Shown here: in pieces, positions 54,017 through 62,448 of the stretch
How positions within the stretch are numbered: the first letter of the stretch is position 1
How the letters are laid out: the number at the start of each line of letters is the position of its first letter
DNA from: Accumulibacter sp031732795
GTDB lineage: Bacteria > Pseudomonadota > Gammaproteobacteria > Burkholderiales > Rhodocyclaceae
Length of the DNA stretch: 62,448 nt
Direction of reading: 5' to 3'
NCBI GenBank assembly: GCA_031732795.1
Contig: JAVMKC010000103.1
Location: 1 to 62,448 of the forward strand
Program-made: the position numbers and the translations under genes
The notes under the pieces: generated by a model
What the model was told of the DNA's origin: nothing
Databases searched by the model: none
The model's input: only the letters and a program-made list of their open reading frames with translations

Positions 54017-55337
54017 TCCGTTCGAGGTCGGTTTCGCTGAGCGTTCCGACGGCCGCTTTCAGCTTCAGTTCGGCCATCAAGGTATCGAAACGGGCTTTTT
54101 CGAGGTCGCGACGGGTCAGATAAACCTGATTTTCGGCGTTCAGGACGTCGATATTGATTCGCACGCCGACTTCATAACCCAGACGGTTCGAGTCCAGCGA
54201 ACTCAAGCCTGAACGCAGCGCCGCTTCCAGGGCATTGACCCCGGCCAGCCCATTGACCACTCCCAGGTAGGCTTGGCGGGCGTTGAGACCGGCGGTGCGC
54301 TTGGCCTGATCGAGCGCGGAGTTTTCGGCGTTGTAGCGCGCGGCAGCCTCGCGGGTCCGGGAATTGACGGCGCCGCCTTGGAAAATCGGCACGTTCAACT
54401 GCAGCCCGACCTGATTGCTGGTGGTGTTGATTTCGCCGATGCCGAATTGCCCGGGGCCATAGCTCTTGTTGTAATTGGCGACGGCGTCGAGCGTTGGATA
54501 ATGACCGGCCCGGTTGATGTCGATTGCTTTTTTTGCCGCTTCGGCTGCGGCTTGTTGCGCCTGTACGGCGAAGTTGCCGCTTTCAGCGGCGTCGACCCAA
54601 GGTTGCATGTCCCGAGGTTGGGGGGGGGCGAGCTCCGCCTTCGGTTTCAATCGGCTCAATTCGCCGGGGTCAGCGCCGATCAACACTCGCAGGGCGTAGC
54701 GCTTGACTTCCAGGTCGCTTTCGGCGTTGATTTCCTGAGCCACGGCCAGATCGTAGCGCGATTGCGATTCATAGGTGTCGGTGATCGTCGCCGTGCCGAC
54801 CTCGAAATTCTTCTTGGCCTGCGCCAGTTGCTGGGAAATGGCTTCTTTATTGACTTGCACCGCGCGCAGATTTTCGATCGCCAACAGCACATCGAAATAG
54901 GCTTGCGCAACGCGCAGCATCAGATCCTGACCGGCTTGCAGGAAATTGGCTTCGCTTTGCATGATCAGCAGTTTGGCCTGATCGTAGAGCAGGAAATTCT
55001 GCCAACGGAACAACGGCTGGGTGAGGGTGATGCCGTAGCCTTTGCTGCTGTATTTGCCGGTGTAGTTCTGTGACGATCCGGATGAGGAAATGGACTCATA
55101 ACGGCTGTCGTTCCAGAAGGCATTGGCCGTGCCGCTGATCACCGGCAGCAGACCTGCCCGGGCCTGTGGCAGTTTTTCGCGCCCCATTTCGGTGGCGGCA
55201 CGGGCGGCGGCGTACTGGGCGTCGTAAGTCAGTGCCTGGCGATAGACTTGCAACAGGTCGCTGGCCAAAGCGGATGTGGCGGCAGTCAGCCCGGCCAGGA
55301 ACAAAGTGTGCACAAGACGTCGAATCTTCACCGGCAT
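53991..55337 (-). CDS. tolC: TolC-family outer-membrane channel protein
   Basis: A 448-residue protein with a signal peptide (LVHTLFLAGLTAATSALA) and two TolC-type repeats (LLQVYRQALTYDAQYAAARA near the start and a matching helical part after residue 230). It forms the trimeric exit channel for drug efflux and type I export, so it could serve the RTX protein at 16,624, though no ABC or adaptor genes are nearby. ATG 55337 is the second codon of the open frame (GTG 55340). It is the last gene of pcm-rhodanese-tolC. Confidence 0.94.
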   Translation of the reverse strand: MPVKIRRLVHTLFLAGLTAATSALASDLLQVYRQALTYDAQYAAARAATEMGREKLPQARAGLLPVISGTANAFWNDSRYESISSSGSSQNYTGKYSSKGYGITLTQPLFRWQNFLLYDQAKLLIMQSEANFLQAGQDLMLRVAQAYFDVLLAIENLRAVQVNKEAISQQLAQAKKNFEVGTATITDTYESQSRYDLAVAQEINAESDLEVKRYALRVLIGADPGELSRLKPKAELAPPQPRDMQPWVDAAESGNFAVQAQQAAAEAAKKAIDINRAGHYPTLDAVANYNKSYGPGQFGIGEINTTSNQVGLQLNVPIFQGGAVNSRTREAAARYNAENSALDQAKRTAGLNARQAYLGVVNGLAGVNALEAALRSGLSSLDSNRLGYEVGVRINIDVLNAENQVYLTRRDLEKARFDTLMAELKLKAAVGTLSETDLERINALLVAP

Positions 55338-55352
55338 CACGCGATCTCACTT

Positions 55353-55706
55353 TCAATATTTGTGCATCAACGGATCAACATCACGCGCCCAAGCGTCGAT
55401 GCCCCCGGAGAGATTATAGGTTAAAGCAAAACCTTGCCGCTCAAGAAAATAGGCCACTTGCAGGCTGCGGATGCCGTGGTGGCAAATGATGACGGTCTCC
55501 GCCTGGCGGTCGAGCTGGTCCAGCGCCGCAGGTACGGCGGACATCGGCAACAACCGCGAACCGGGCAGCTGGCACAAGGCATGTTCCCAAGGCTCGCGAA
55601 CATCGAGCAGCAAGGGTCGCGGCCGGCTGGCGGTCTGCGCGGTGGTTTCGGCGGCGGCACAGGCCGTCAACCATTCGGCCAGTTCGACCGCCGAAAGATG
55701 GCGCAT
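55353..55706 (-). CDS. rhodanese-like sulfurtransferase domain protein
   Basis: A single-domain rhodanese of 117 residues, GlpE-like. LLDVREPWEHA is the standard start of the fold, and the active-site loop CHHGIRS carries the catalytic cysteine. It can move sulfur to thiophilic acceptors; the acceptor is unknown. It lies 15 bp before tolC and 25 bp after pcm on the same strand, an order common in betaproteobacteria. Confidence 0.94.
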   Translation of the reverse strand: MRHLSAVELAEWLTACAAAETTAQTASRPRPLLLDVREPWEHALCQLPGSRLLPMSAVPAALDQLDRQAETVIICHHGIRSLQVAYFLERQGFALTYNLSGGIDAWARDVDPLMHKY

Positions 55707-55731
55707 CGGTCTGCCGCCTGCCGCAACGGCG

Positions 55732-56397
55732 TCAGAAAACGAAGCTCTGTTTCTTCTTGGCGGTCAACGGGGCGATGATCGTTTCAAAGAGGTTGACCAC
55801 CGTGTAAGCATTTTCGCCGCTGCGGGTCACCAGTTGGGCGTGCATCACCGGCGCCTGGCCGATGAAGGCGCTCAGGCGGCCTCCGATCTTCATTTGCTTG
55901 AGGAAGGCCGGCGGCAGTTGCGGCAGCGATCCGGAAATGACGATCACATCGTACGGCGAAGGCCCGGGCCAGCCGTTGGAGCCGTCGCCGGTGTCGACAC
56001 TGACGTTGGCGACGCCGGCCTGGCGTAGATTGCGTTTGGCCAGATCGGCCAGGACGGGGTCGATTTCGACGGTGTGCACGTATTCGGCCTTGGCGGCGAG
56101 CAACGCGGCCATGTAGCCGCTTCCGGCACCGATTTCGAGGACCATGTCGGTATTTTTGACGTGCAGTTCCTGGAGAATCTTGGCGTCGATTTTCGGCGCC
56201 AGCATCGTCTGGCCCTGGCCGATCGGCAATTCCAGATCGGCGAAAGCCAGGGCACGGTGAGCGGCCGGGACGAACTCTTCGCGCTTGACCAGTGACAGCA
56301 GGTCGAGAACCTCGGGATCAAGCACTTCCCAGGGGCGGATTTGTTGTTCGATCATGTTGAAACGAGCCCGCTCGATGTCCAGATCTGCCGTATGCAT
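55732..56397 (-). CDS. pcm: protein-L-isoaspartate O-methyltransferase-like protein
   Basis: A 221-residue SAM-dependent methyltransferase. It has MIEQQIRPWEV, EEFVPAAHRALAFADLELPIGQGQTM, the SAM loop VLEIGAGSGYMAALLA, VHTVEIDP and GDGSNGWP. Members repair isoaspartyl residues, but this subgroup beside tolC often has a shortened C-terminus, so repair activity is not certain. ATG 56397 is chosen over an earlier start at 56439. It is first in pcm-rhodanese-tolC. Confidence 0.88.
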   Translation of the reverse strand: MHTADLDIERARFNMIEQQIRPWEVLDPEVLDLLSLVKREEFVPAAHRALAFADLELPIGQGQTMLAPKIDAKILQELHVKNTDMVLEIGAGSGYMAALLAAKAEYVHTVEIDPVLADLAKRNLRQAGVANVSVDTGDGSNGWPGPSPYDVIVISGSLPQLPPAFLKQMKIGGRLSAFIGQAPVMHAQLVTRSGENAYTVVNLFETIIAPLTAKKKQSFVF

Positions 56398-56630
56398 ATG
56401 ATTCCCCGTTACATTGACTGTTCGATGGTGATTCACCAATGACTTATCCGGAAATTATACCTGTATCGTAGCGCGGCGAGCGCGCCGCGGCACCGTTCTT
56501 TCGGTGATCGGCACCGGTCGGGCATTCGCCCGGCAAGCGGATCAAGCCGAAGGGCAAACGATGAGCCGGCGATGGGCGAAAATCGGCTTGCCGATTTCAT
56601 TCCGGCCGCGTTGGATGCGACAATCGGCCG

Positions 56631-57524
56631 ATGAACAGCGCACATTTTCTGCAACTGATTCTGCTCGGCGCCTTGTGGGGCGGCTCGTTTCTGTTCACTC
56701 GGCTGTCGGTTCCCGAACTCGGGCCGGTGTGGCTGGTCGCCATCCGGGTGCTGACCGGCGCCTTGTTCCTTCTCTTCGTCTGCAGGCTGCTGCGCTCGCC
56801 GCTCGAACTGAAAGGGCATCTGCGCCATCATTTCTTTCTGGGTTTATTGAATACGGCGCTGCCGTTCGTGCTTTTTTCGTACGCCGCCACGGTGCTGACC
56901 GCCTCGCTGTTATCGATCATCAATTCCATGGCCCCGCTGTGGGGAGTGATCTTCGGCATGGTGCTTACCCGGCAGTTGCCGTCGGCCCGGGTCGTCGGCG
57001 GACTGTTTGCCGGGCTGGCCGGCGTGGTCTTGCTGGTTCTGCGCGACCCGGGCGCGCTGGCCGCCGGGTCGGCGTGGCCGGTGGCGGCGGCGTTGATCGC
57101 GCCGGTCTGTTATGGGCTGGCCAGTCATTACGCCCGTTTGCGGGCGGCACGGGTGGCGCCGATGGCCATCGCTCACGGCAGCATGTGGGGCGCTTTGCTG
57201 TGTCTGCTGCCCGCCTTGCTGTTTTCGCCGCGGCCGACACCGGCGACCAGTGCCGGCGCGCTGGCCGCCGCGCTGGCCTTGGGCGTGTTATGCACCGGTC
57301 TGGCTTACCAGATCTATTTTCGGCTGGTCCGGGAAATCGGCGCCGCCTCGGCGTTGACCGTCACGTTCCTGATTCCGCTGTTCGGCATTCTCTGGGGGGC
57401 GTTGTTTCTGAACGAGGCGGTGACCGGTGCGACGTTCCTGGGGGCGGCGTTCGTCCTTCTCGGCACCGCGCTGGTCACCGGCTTCAACCCCTTGGCTTGG
57501 CGCTCACGCCAGGCACGAGCCTGA
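56631..57524 (+). CDS. EamA-family (DMT) transporter
   Basis: A 297-residue inner-membrane protein with about ten membrane helices in two EamA halves: LGALWGGSFLFTRL near the start and a second repeat around ALGVLCTGLAYQIYF, with TVTFLIPLFGILWGALFLNE. This family exports small metabolites such as amino acids; the substrate is unknown. ATG 56631 begins the natural N-terminus. It stands alone and converges with pepN. Confidence 0.93.
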   Translation: MNSAHFLQLILLGALWGGSFLFTRLSVPELGPVWLVAIRVLTGALFLLFVCRLLRSPLELKGHLRHHFFLGLLNTALPFVLFSYAATVLTASLLSIINSMAPLWGVIFGMVLTRQLPSARVVGGLFAGLAGVVLLVLRDPGALAAGSAWPVAAALIAPVCYGLASHYARLRAARVAPMAIAHGSMWGALLCLLPALLFSPRPTPATSAGALAAALALGVLCTGLAYQIYFRLVREIGAASALTVTFLIPLFGILWGALFLNEAVTGATFLGAAFVLLGTALVTGFNPLAWRSRQARA

Positions 57525-57564
57525 ATGCGGCGGTTTGCCGCGCTCGTCGCCGTGCCCGCCGTGC

Positions 57565-60201
57565 CTATTCGGCGAGCGAACGTTCGATGATCTCGCCGAC
57601 ATCCGACGACAGGCGGCCGGAATCCCGGAGGCTCGTCAGCGCATCGCGCGCCTTGGACTGCCGGCTGCTGTCGAAACGCCGCCAGCGGTCGAAGCGCCGC
57701 GCCAGTCGGGCGGCGACCTGCGGGTTGAGCGGGTCGAGTTCGGCGATTCGTTCGCCGAGAAAGCGGTAGCCGCTGCCGTCGGCGGCGTGAAAACGTAGAT
57801 GATTGTTGCCGAAGCTGCCGAGCAACGCGTAAACCTTGTTCGGGTTGCGCAGATCGAATGACGGATGGTGTAGCAAGCCGTTGACCGTGCTCAAGGTGCT
57901 CGGTAGACGGCTGGCGGCCTGGACGGCCAGCCATTTGTCGACCACCAGCGCCTGCGCATGCCAACGCGCGTGGAAGTCGGCGAGGGCCTGCGTCCGTTCT
58001 GGACAGTCGAGTTGTGCCAGAACGGCCAGTGCGGCGAACTGATCGGTCATGTTGTCGGCGGTGGCGAACTGTTCCCAGATCAGGGCACGGTTGGCCGGGG
58101 TATCGGTTTCGCCGAGGTAGGCGAGACAGACGTTGCGCAAGGCCCGGCGGCCAGCGTCGGCGGGTGTCGGCCGATACGCCGTCTGCCCGGACAGCGCCTG
58201 ATAACACTGCCGCCACTGGTCTTCGAGTTGTTCGGCGAGAAAGCGTCGCAAGCCGTGACGGGCGGCGTGCAGAGCGTCCGGGTCGACCACCGCCATCTCT
58301 TCGGCCAGGGTCGCTTCGCCGGGCAGCGTCAGCACTTCGGCGACGAAAGCGGGATCGCGGCTGCCGTCGGTCAGCACCTGACGGAAGGTTTCGGCGAAAC
58401 GGGCCGGCCAGACGAGTGGCGCACCGCTAGACCATTGCCCCGCGGCGTCGAGAATCAGGCGGCTGGCCAGGCGTTGACCGGCGTCCCAGCGATTGAAATC
58501 GTCGCTGTCATGCGCCAGCAGATGTTCGAGTTCCTCGTTGCGCCAATCGTAGTCGACGATCACCGGTGCCGAGAAATCGCGCAGCAGCGACGGTACCGGC
58601 GGCGCCTCGATGTTTTCAAAAAAGTAGTTCTGCTCGTTTTCGGTCAGCGACAGGATTCGATGGGTCGGCGCCTTCTCATCCGGTGCGTCACCGGCCAGTC
58701 GCAGCGGCAAATCGACGCCGTCGCCGCCGAGCAGGCCGATCGCCAGCGGAATGTGCAATGGCGGCGCGTCGCCCGCTGGCTGTTGCTGGCGGATGGTCAG
58801 TTGGTAACGACGCGCTGCCGGGTCGTAATAGCCTTCGACCCGCAACCGCGGCGTGCCGGCGTGGTCGTACCAGCGCATGAACTGTCGCAAGTCGACTCCT
58901 GAGGCGTCGGCCATCGCCGCGACGAAGTCGTCACAGGTCACCGCCTGGCCGTCGTGGCGGCTGAAGTAGAGATCCATGCCGCGGCGGAACGCCGCTTTGC
59001 CGATCAGCGTGCGGATCATCCGCACCACTTCGGCGCCTTTCTCATAAACCGTGCTGGTGTAGAAATTGTCGATCTCGAGATACGCGTCGGGCCGCACCGG
59101 ATGGGCCATCGGACCAGCGTCTTCGGGGAATTGCGCTGCGCGCAGCGTGCGCACGTCGCGGATGCGGGTCACCGCGCGGCCGTGCATGTCGGCGCCGAAT
59201 TGTTGATCGCGGAAGACGGTCAGCCCTTCCTTCAGCGACAACTGGAACCAGTCGCGGCAGGTCACCCGGTTGCCGGTCCAGTTATGAAAATACTCATGGG
59301 CGACGACGCGATCGATGTTCTGGTAATCGCTGTCGGTGGCGGTGTCGGCGCGAGCGAGCACATATTTGGTGTTGAAGATGTTCAAGCCCTTGTTTTCCAT
59401 CGCTCCCATGTTGAAGTCGCCGACGGCGACGATCATGTAATGGTCGAGATCGCAGGAGAGGCCGTACACCGCTTCGTCCCAGCGCATGGCGCGCTTCAAG
59501 GCGTCCATGGCGTGCGCGCACTGGTCGAGTTTGCCGGGTTCGACGAACAACGCCAGTTCGACCCGCCGGCCGTCGGCGGTGAGGTAAGGCTCGCGCAATG
59601 CGTCCAATCGCGCCGCGACCAGCGCGAACAGATAGCATGGCTTGGGAAAGGGGTCATCCCAACGCGCCCAGTGACGGCCGCCGTCCTCCTCGCCCTGGGT
59701 CACTGGGTTGCCGTTGGCCAACAAAACCGGCAGACGGTGGCGATCGGCGTGCAAGGTGACCGTGTAGCGGGCCATGATGTCGGGGCGATCCGGAAACCAG
59801 GTGATCCGGCGGAAGCCCTGCGCTTCGCATTGCGTGAAGTAGCCGTCTCGCGAGACGTAGAGTCCGGACAAGCTGGTGTTATCGTCCGGATGCAGGCGCA
59901 CCGTGCTCGACAGGCGGAAAGCCGCCGGTGGATCGACAATGGTCAGCGACTGCGCGGTGAGTAGCTGGCGTTCGCCGACCAGCGGCTGACCGTCGAGGTG
60001 GATCGCCAGCGTTTCCAGTTCCTCGCCGTCGAGTCGGAACGGCGTTCCCGGTGGCGTCGCCGGAGCGCGGCGGACTTGCAGTTCGCTGCGTACGCGAACT
60101 TCACCGGCCAGAAAGTCGACGTCGAGTTCGATCCGGTCGACCAGATAAGGCGGTGGCGTGTAATCCAGGCGGTGGATTTTTGACGGGGAAGCAGTGTTCA
60201 T
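57565..60201 (-). CDS. pepN: aminopeptidase N
   Basis: An 878-residue M1 metallopeptidase that trims N-terminal residues from peptides in the cytoplasm. The exopeptidase motif GAMENKGLNIFN is near residue 265 and the zinc site HEYFHNWTGNR, with the later glutamate in LKEGLTVFRD, is near 300-325. The C-terminal helical domain is complete, and the length equals that of E. coli PepN. ATG 60201 gives MNTASPSKIHRLDYTPP. Two small envelope genes lie upstream on the same strand. Confidence 0.97.
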   Translation of the reverse strand: MNTASPSKIHRLDYTPPPYLVDRIELDVDFLAGEVRVRSELQVRRAPATPPGTPFRLDGEELETLAIHLDGQPLVGERQLLTAQSLTIVDPPAAFRLSSTVRLHPDDNTSLSGLYVSRDGYFTQCEAQGFRRITWFPDRPDIMARYTVTLHADRHRLPVLLANGNPVTQGEEDGGRHWARWDDPFPKPCYLFALVAARLDALREPYLTADGRRVELALFVEPGKLDQCAHAMDALKRAMRWDEAVYGLSCDLDHYMIVAVGDFNMGAMENKGLNIFNTKYVLARADTATDSDYQNIDRVVAHEYFHNWTGNRVTCRDWFQLSLKEGLTVFRDQQFGADMHGRAVTRIRDVRTLRAAQFPEDAGPMAHPVRPDAYLEIDNFYTSTVYEKGAEVVRMIRTLIGKAAFRRGMDLYFSRHDGQAVTCDDFVAAMADASGVDLRQFMRWYDHAGTPRLRVEGYYDPAARRYQLTIRQQQPAGDAPPLHIPLAIGLLGGDGVDLPLRLAGDAPDEKAPTHRILSLTENEQNYFFENIEAPPVPSLLRDFSAPVIVDYDWRNEELEHLLAHDSDDFNRWDAGQRLASRLILDAAGQWSSGAPLVWPARFAETFRQVLTDGSRDPAFVAEVLTLPGEATLAEEMAVVDPDALHAARHGLRRFLAEQLEDQWRQCYQALSGQTAYRPTPADAGRRALRNVCLAYLGETDTPANRALIWEQFATADNMTDQFAALAVLAQLDCPERTQALADFHARWHAQALVVDKWLAVQAASRLPSTLSTVNGLLHHPSFDLRNPNKVYALLGSFGNNHLRFHAADGSGYRFLGERIAELDPLNPQVAARLARRFDRWRRFDSSRQSKARDALTSLRDSGRLSSDVGEIIERSLAE

Positions 60202-60288
60202 CGGTTGTCGAAGGTCGGGTGGTTTCGGGGTGGAGGGCGCATGGCGCGGTGAACGTCCGTGGACGGTCGGGCCGACAGCGTCAATTGA

Positions 60289-60594
60289 CTACGAGGCGAC
60301 GACGTAAACCATCGGCGGAACGAGCAAGGCTGCCAGAGAGACGACGTACACCCAGCGTGTTGCCCGCCAACTCTGTAAAAGTGCGGCCAGCGCAAGCGTG
60401 CTCATCGCGAAGAAGATGACGGCCATCGCCACGGCGCCGGCGCCGTCGACGAAAATGGTGTATTTGGCCCAGCGGTACGGCATGTGCTGGAACCCACCCA
60501 TGCCGACGATCAGCCAACCGCCGATAGCGCCCAGCGCGGCCATGCAGCCGATGGCGATGCGGGCTCCGGTGGAGAGTTGTTCACCGTGGTTCAT
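60289..60594 (-). CDS. small integral membrane protein, unknown
   Basis: A 101-residue protein with three hydrophobic segments: ARIAIGCMAALGAIGGWLIVG, AVAMAVIFFAMSTLALAALL and WVYVVSLAALLVPPMVYVV. No known motif. ATG 60594 overlaps the stop of the lipoprotein gene by ATGA, so both are translated together, and pepN follows 88 bp later. Confidence 0.7.
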   Translation of the reverse strand: MNHGEQLSTGARIAIGCMAALGAIGGWLIVGMGGFQHMPYRWAKYTIFVDGAGAVAMAVIFFAMSTLALAALLQSWRATRWVYVVSLAALLVPPMVYVVAS

Positions 60595-61220
60595 TGACGT
60601 TGCGATGTATCAGCGGGATCGATGTCGGTTTCAACGGGCATGGAGATGGCAGTCGAACGATTTTCGAGGACATTGGCCAGGAGCCTGTCGGACTTGAGGC
60701 TGATCGACTGCGCCGGTGGGAAAGCGGGGAAAACTGTCCTCGTTTTCCCTCTCGGCTCGCAACGATCGCTCGAGTCCGACAGGCTCCTGGGAGGAGGTTC
60801 GGTGGCGATGATCTTTGCATGGACATCGACTTCATCGATTATCTTCGAACCCACAACCGAAGGATGCTGGATGTGCACGGTGAGCATCCGATCGGAAAGA
60901 AGCAGGGTTCCCGTCACGCTTTCAATCTTCCGCCCACATGGAAAAACCTCAAATTGGTCGGCGGTCAACGCTCCGGTGTTCACCGTTTCATTTGGCGCAG
61001 AGACGCGTATTTCATATTCTCGCGGATACCGATAGACGGTGAAGTGGAAAGGCATGTGCATATTGCCCGTGTGCCACTGAACTGCGCGCAGCGAAAACGT
61101 TCGGTTTGCGAGAGCAGTGGGGTTGAGACGGAGATAGGCCTGTGGTTCGACGTCAACACCGCGAGTAAAGTCGCAACCCGAGAACTGCGTAGCCAGCAAT
61201 GCGAGGCAATGAAGTCGCAT
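60591..61220 (-). CDS. putative lipoprotein, enlarged in frame by an inserted element
   Basis: A 209-residue protein with a short hydrophobic start and a possible lipobox FSGC (LLATQFSGCDF). The middle reads as normal protein (HMPFHFTVYRYPREYEIRVSA, VTGTLLLSDRMLTVHIQHP). Residues from about 143 to 181 are encoded by the 114-bp inverted-repeat element at 60677-60790, after which the frame continues (NVLENRSTAISMPVETDID). 114 is a multiple of 3, so the insertion adds 38 residues without a stop. No Shine-Dalgarno is obvious at 61220. Confidence 0.55.
   Translation of the reverse strand: MRLHCLALLATQFSGCDFTRGVDVEPQAYLRLNPTALANRTFSLRAVQWHTGNMHMPFHFTVYRYPREYEIRVSAPNETVNTGALTADQFEVFPCGRKIESVTGTLLLSDRMLTVHIQHPSVVGSKIIDEVDVHAKIIATEPPPRSLSDSSDRCEPRGKTRTVFPAFPPAQSISLKSDRLLANVLENRSTAISMPVETDIDPADTSQRQ
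60677..60790. repeat. 114-bp MITE-like element with 18-bp perfect terminal inverted repeats
   Basis: CCAGGAGCCTGTCGGACT (60677-60694) and its reverse complement AGTCCGACAGGCTCCTGG (60773-60790) are perfect; with one mismatch they extend to 22 bp. The inside has no coding capacity of its own. No clear target duplication was seen. The end sequence recalls IS1182-like termini, from memory only. It lies inside the lipoprotein gene. Confidence 0.75.
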
Positions 61221-61510
61221 GGAGGATGGTCGAGTAGGCTGAAATGACGCGATGGTACAGCCTGACGCCGAAGTTGAGGAATGAAAGGAATGAAAAGAGA
61301 TCGAACTTCATTTCTAAGCCCCATTTTCGCTGTTTTCCATGAACCGCCTGCCGGGAAGGCCAGTATCTCAAGCGGTTTTTCCGTTGTCGGCACGATGGCG
61401 TGCCGTTCCGGGGAGGGGCGCCGGGGGCCAAACAGCGTACCGACAGTCGACCTTTTGCCCGGATCGCTCTAAACTCTCGGTAAAGCCATAAAGTTCTTAG
61501 GGAAAACGTC
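61221..61510. other. gap before the ParA gene
   Basis: No gene seen. It holds the start regions of the lipoprotein operon (minus) and parA (plus). AT-rich sequence lies near 61,480-61,500, but no consensus promoter was fixed. Confidence 0.35.
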
Positions 61511-62275
61511 ATGCGCCGAGTGGTTTTCAATCAAAAAGGTGGCGTTGGGAAATCGACCATCGCTTGTAATCTGGCGGCCATCGCGGCTGCCCGCGGCAAG
61601 AAAACGTTGTTGATCGACCTCGACCCGCAGACCAACGCTTCACGCTATTTGCTGGGTGACGGGCTGGACAAACAGAAAAAGACCTTGGCACATTTTTTCG
61701 AGGATCTGCTCGGCTACAAGCTGTTTCCGGAACCGCTGGCCAGTTATCTGGTGCCGTCGCCGTTTCCGAATCTGGCCGTGCTGCCTGCCGACTCGCGTCT
61801 TGAGGATCTGCAACTCAAGCTCGAGTCGCGCTACAAAATGTTCAAGCTTCGCGATGCACTGGATACCCTGAAGGACTTCGACGAAGTATTCATCGATACC
61901 CCGCCGGCGCTGAATTTTTTTACCCGTTCAGCACTGATCGCCACTGATACCTGTCTGATTCCTTTCGATTGTGACGCGTTTTCCCGACACGCTTTGTACG
62001 CTTTGCTGGAGAGTGTCCGCGAAATTCAGAGCGACCATAACCGCAGGCTGCGGGTCGAAGGGATCGTGGTCAACCACTATCAAGCTCGGGCCAATCTGCC
62101 CTTGCGTCTGATCGAGGAGTTGCGTGCCGAGGGTCTGCCGGTTCTCGAGGTTTTTTTGTCGGCGTCGATCAAGATCCGTGAATCGCACCATCATGCTTTG
62201 CCGATGATCCATCTCGATCCCAAGCACAAGCTGACGGGCGAATTTTCGGCTCTGTATGATCTGCTGTCGAAATAG
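61511..62275 (+). CDS. ParA-family ATPase (orphan)
   Basis: A 254-residue deviant-Walker ATPase. Walker A is KGGVGKST (residues 9-16, signature lysine at 10), A' is LLIDLDPQTNASRYL, and B is EVFIDTPPALNFFTRSAL. No helix-turn-helix precedes the ATPase, as in type Ib or positioning ParA proteins. No parB or parS site is seen in the 170 bp after it, so it may position cargo other than a chromosome. ATG 61511 follows GGAAAA. Confidence 0.9.
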   Translation: MRRVVFNQKGGVGKSTIACNLAAIAAARGKKTLLIDLDPQTNASRYLLGDGLDKQKKTLAHFFEDLLGYKLFPEPLASYLVPSPFPNLAVLPADSRLEDLQLKLESRYKMFKLRDALDTLKDFDEVFIDTPPALNFFTRSALIATDTCLIPFDCDAFSRHALYALLESVREIQSDHNRRLRVEGIVVNHYQARANLPLRLIEELRAEGLPVLEVFLSASIKIRESHHHALPMIHLDPKHKLTGEFSALYDLLSK

Positions 62276-62448
62276 GCTCGGGACAGTCTCCAAATCAGCC
62301 GCGGAAAAGGCCCGATCAGCCTGCAGCCTGATCCGGTGATTCCGCCGCTGAATCAATACCACGCCGCGTTCCTGCTTCGTCCATCGAACGAGGGGGAAAC
62401 GCTGAATAATTGATGTTTTGGTTACGATGCGCGGGGGACTTGGCGAGT
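62276..62448. other. window end, no gene seen
   Basis: No ORF or structure is supported in these 173 bp. A GGGGGAAAC stretch near 62,394 may precede a gene beyond the window. Confidence 0.3.

Overview
The window looks like the chromosome of a Rhodocyclales-type betaproteobacterium, near Candidatus Accumulibacter, Propionivibrio or Dechloromonas. This placement is inferred from gene content and order: the rpsU-yqeY-dnaG-rpoD block, tyrS divergent from an M23 peptidase, the pcm-rhodanese-tolC block facing waaC-waaA, PHA-related genes, many c-di-GMP proteins, and high GC. No database search was possible.

Region by region. 1-5,330: a possible transposase stub, tRNA-Lys with a consensus promoter, the macromolecular-synthesis block, and a 143-bp palindromic element inserted at the rpoD stop codon. 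5,330-7,950: tyrS and an M23 peptidase, divergent. 8,160-16,110: a c-di-GMP signalling block on the minus strand. A lipoprotein substrate-binding protein, a hybrid histidine kinase and a REC-PAS-GGDEF protein are joined by ATGA overlaps; a REC-DUF3369-HD-GYP protein lies further on. Divergent from it, 16,447-21,645 holds a GEMM-I c-di-GMP riboswitch, a hairpin that buries the Shine-Dalgarno, and a 1,673-residue serralysin-type metalloprotease with Calx-beta, PPC and RTX repeats. The block can therefore sense, make and degrade c-di-GMP beside a target that reads it through RNA.

21,800-31,260: a DsbA-like isomerase, a DUF922 protease, tRNA-Thr, queA coupled to a very large SNF2 ATPase, tRNA-Leu, and a cobalamin radical-SAM gene behind a membrane-protein gene. 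The latter pair has a sigma-54 promoter and faces a sigma-54 activator (31,415-32,941). 33,000-43,500: a fatty-acid/PHA group with fadH and a TetR gene behind a 50-bp perfect palindrome, a PHB-depolymerase-type esterase with an extra N-terminal domain, a crotonase, a PhaC-like protein and an acyl-CoA ligase. 44,570-48,870: a FecR-TPR-outer-membrane-barrel protein followed by two small, apparently AT-richer exported ORFs, a possible surface or secretion system. 50,400-57,500: a TRAP-type DctP, LPS core genes waaC-waaA, tolC, rhodanese, pcm and an EamA transporter. 57,560-62,280: pepN, a membrane protein, a lipoprotein enlarged in frame by a 114-bp inverted-repeat element, and an orphan ParA.

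No CRISPR array, rRNA or complete IS element was seen. Starts were chosen from ribosome-binding sites and known N-termini, and several are shorter than the longest open frame.
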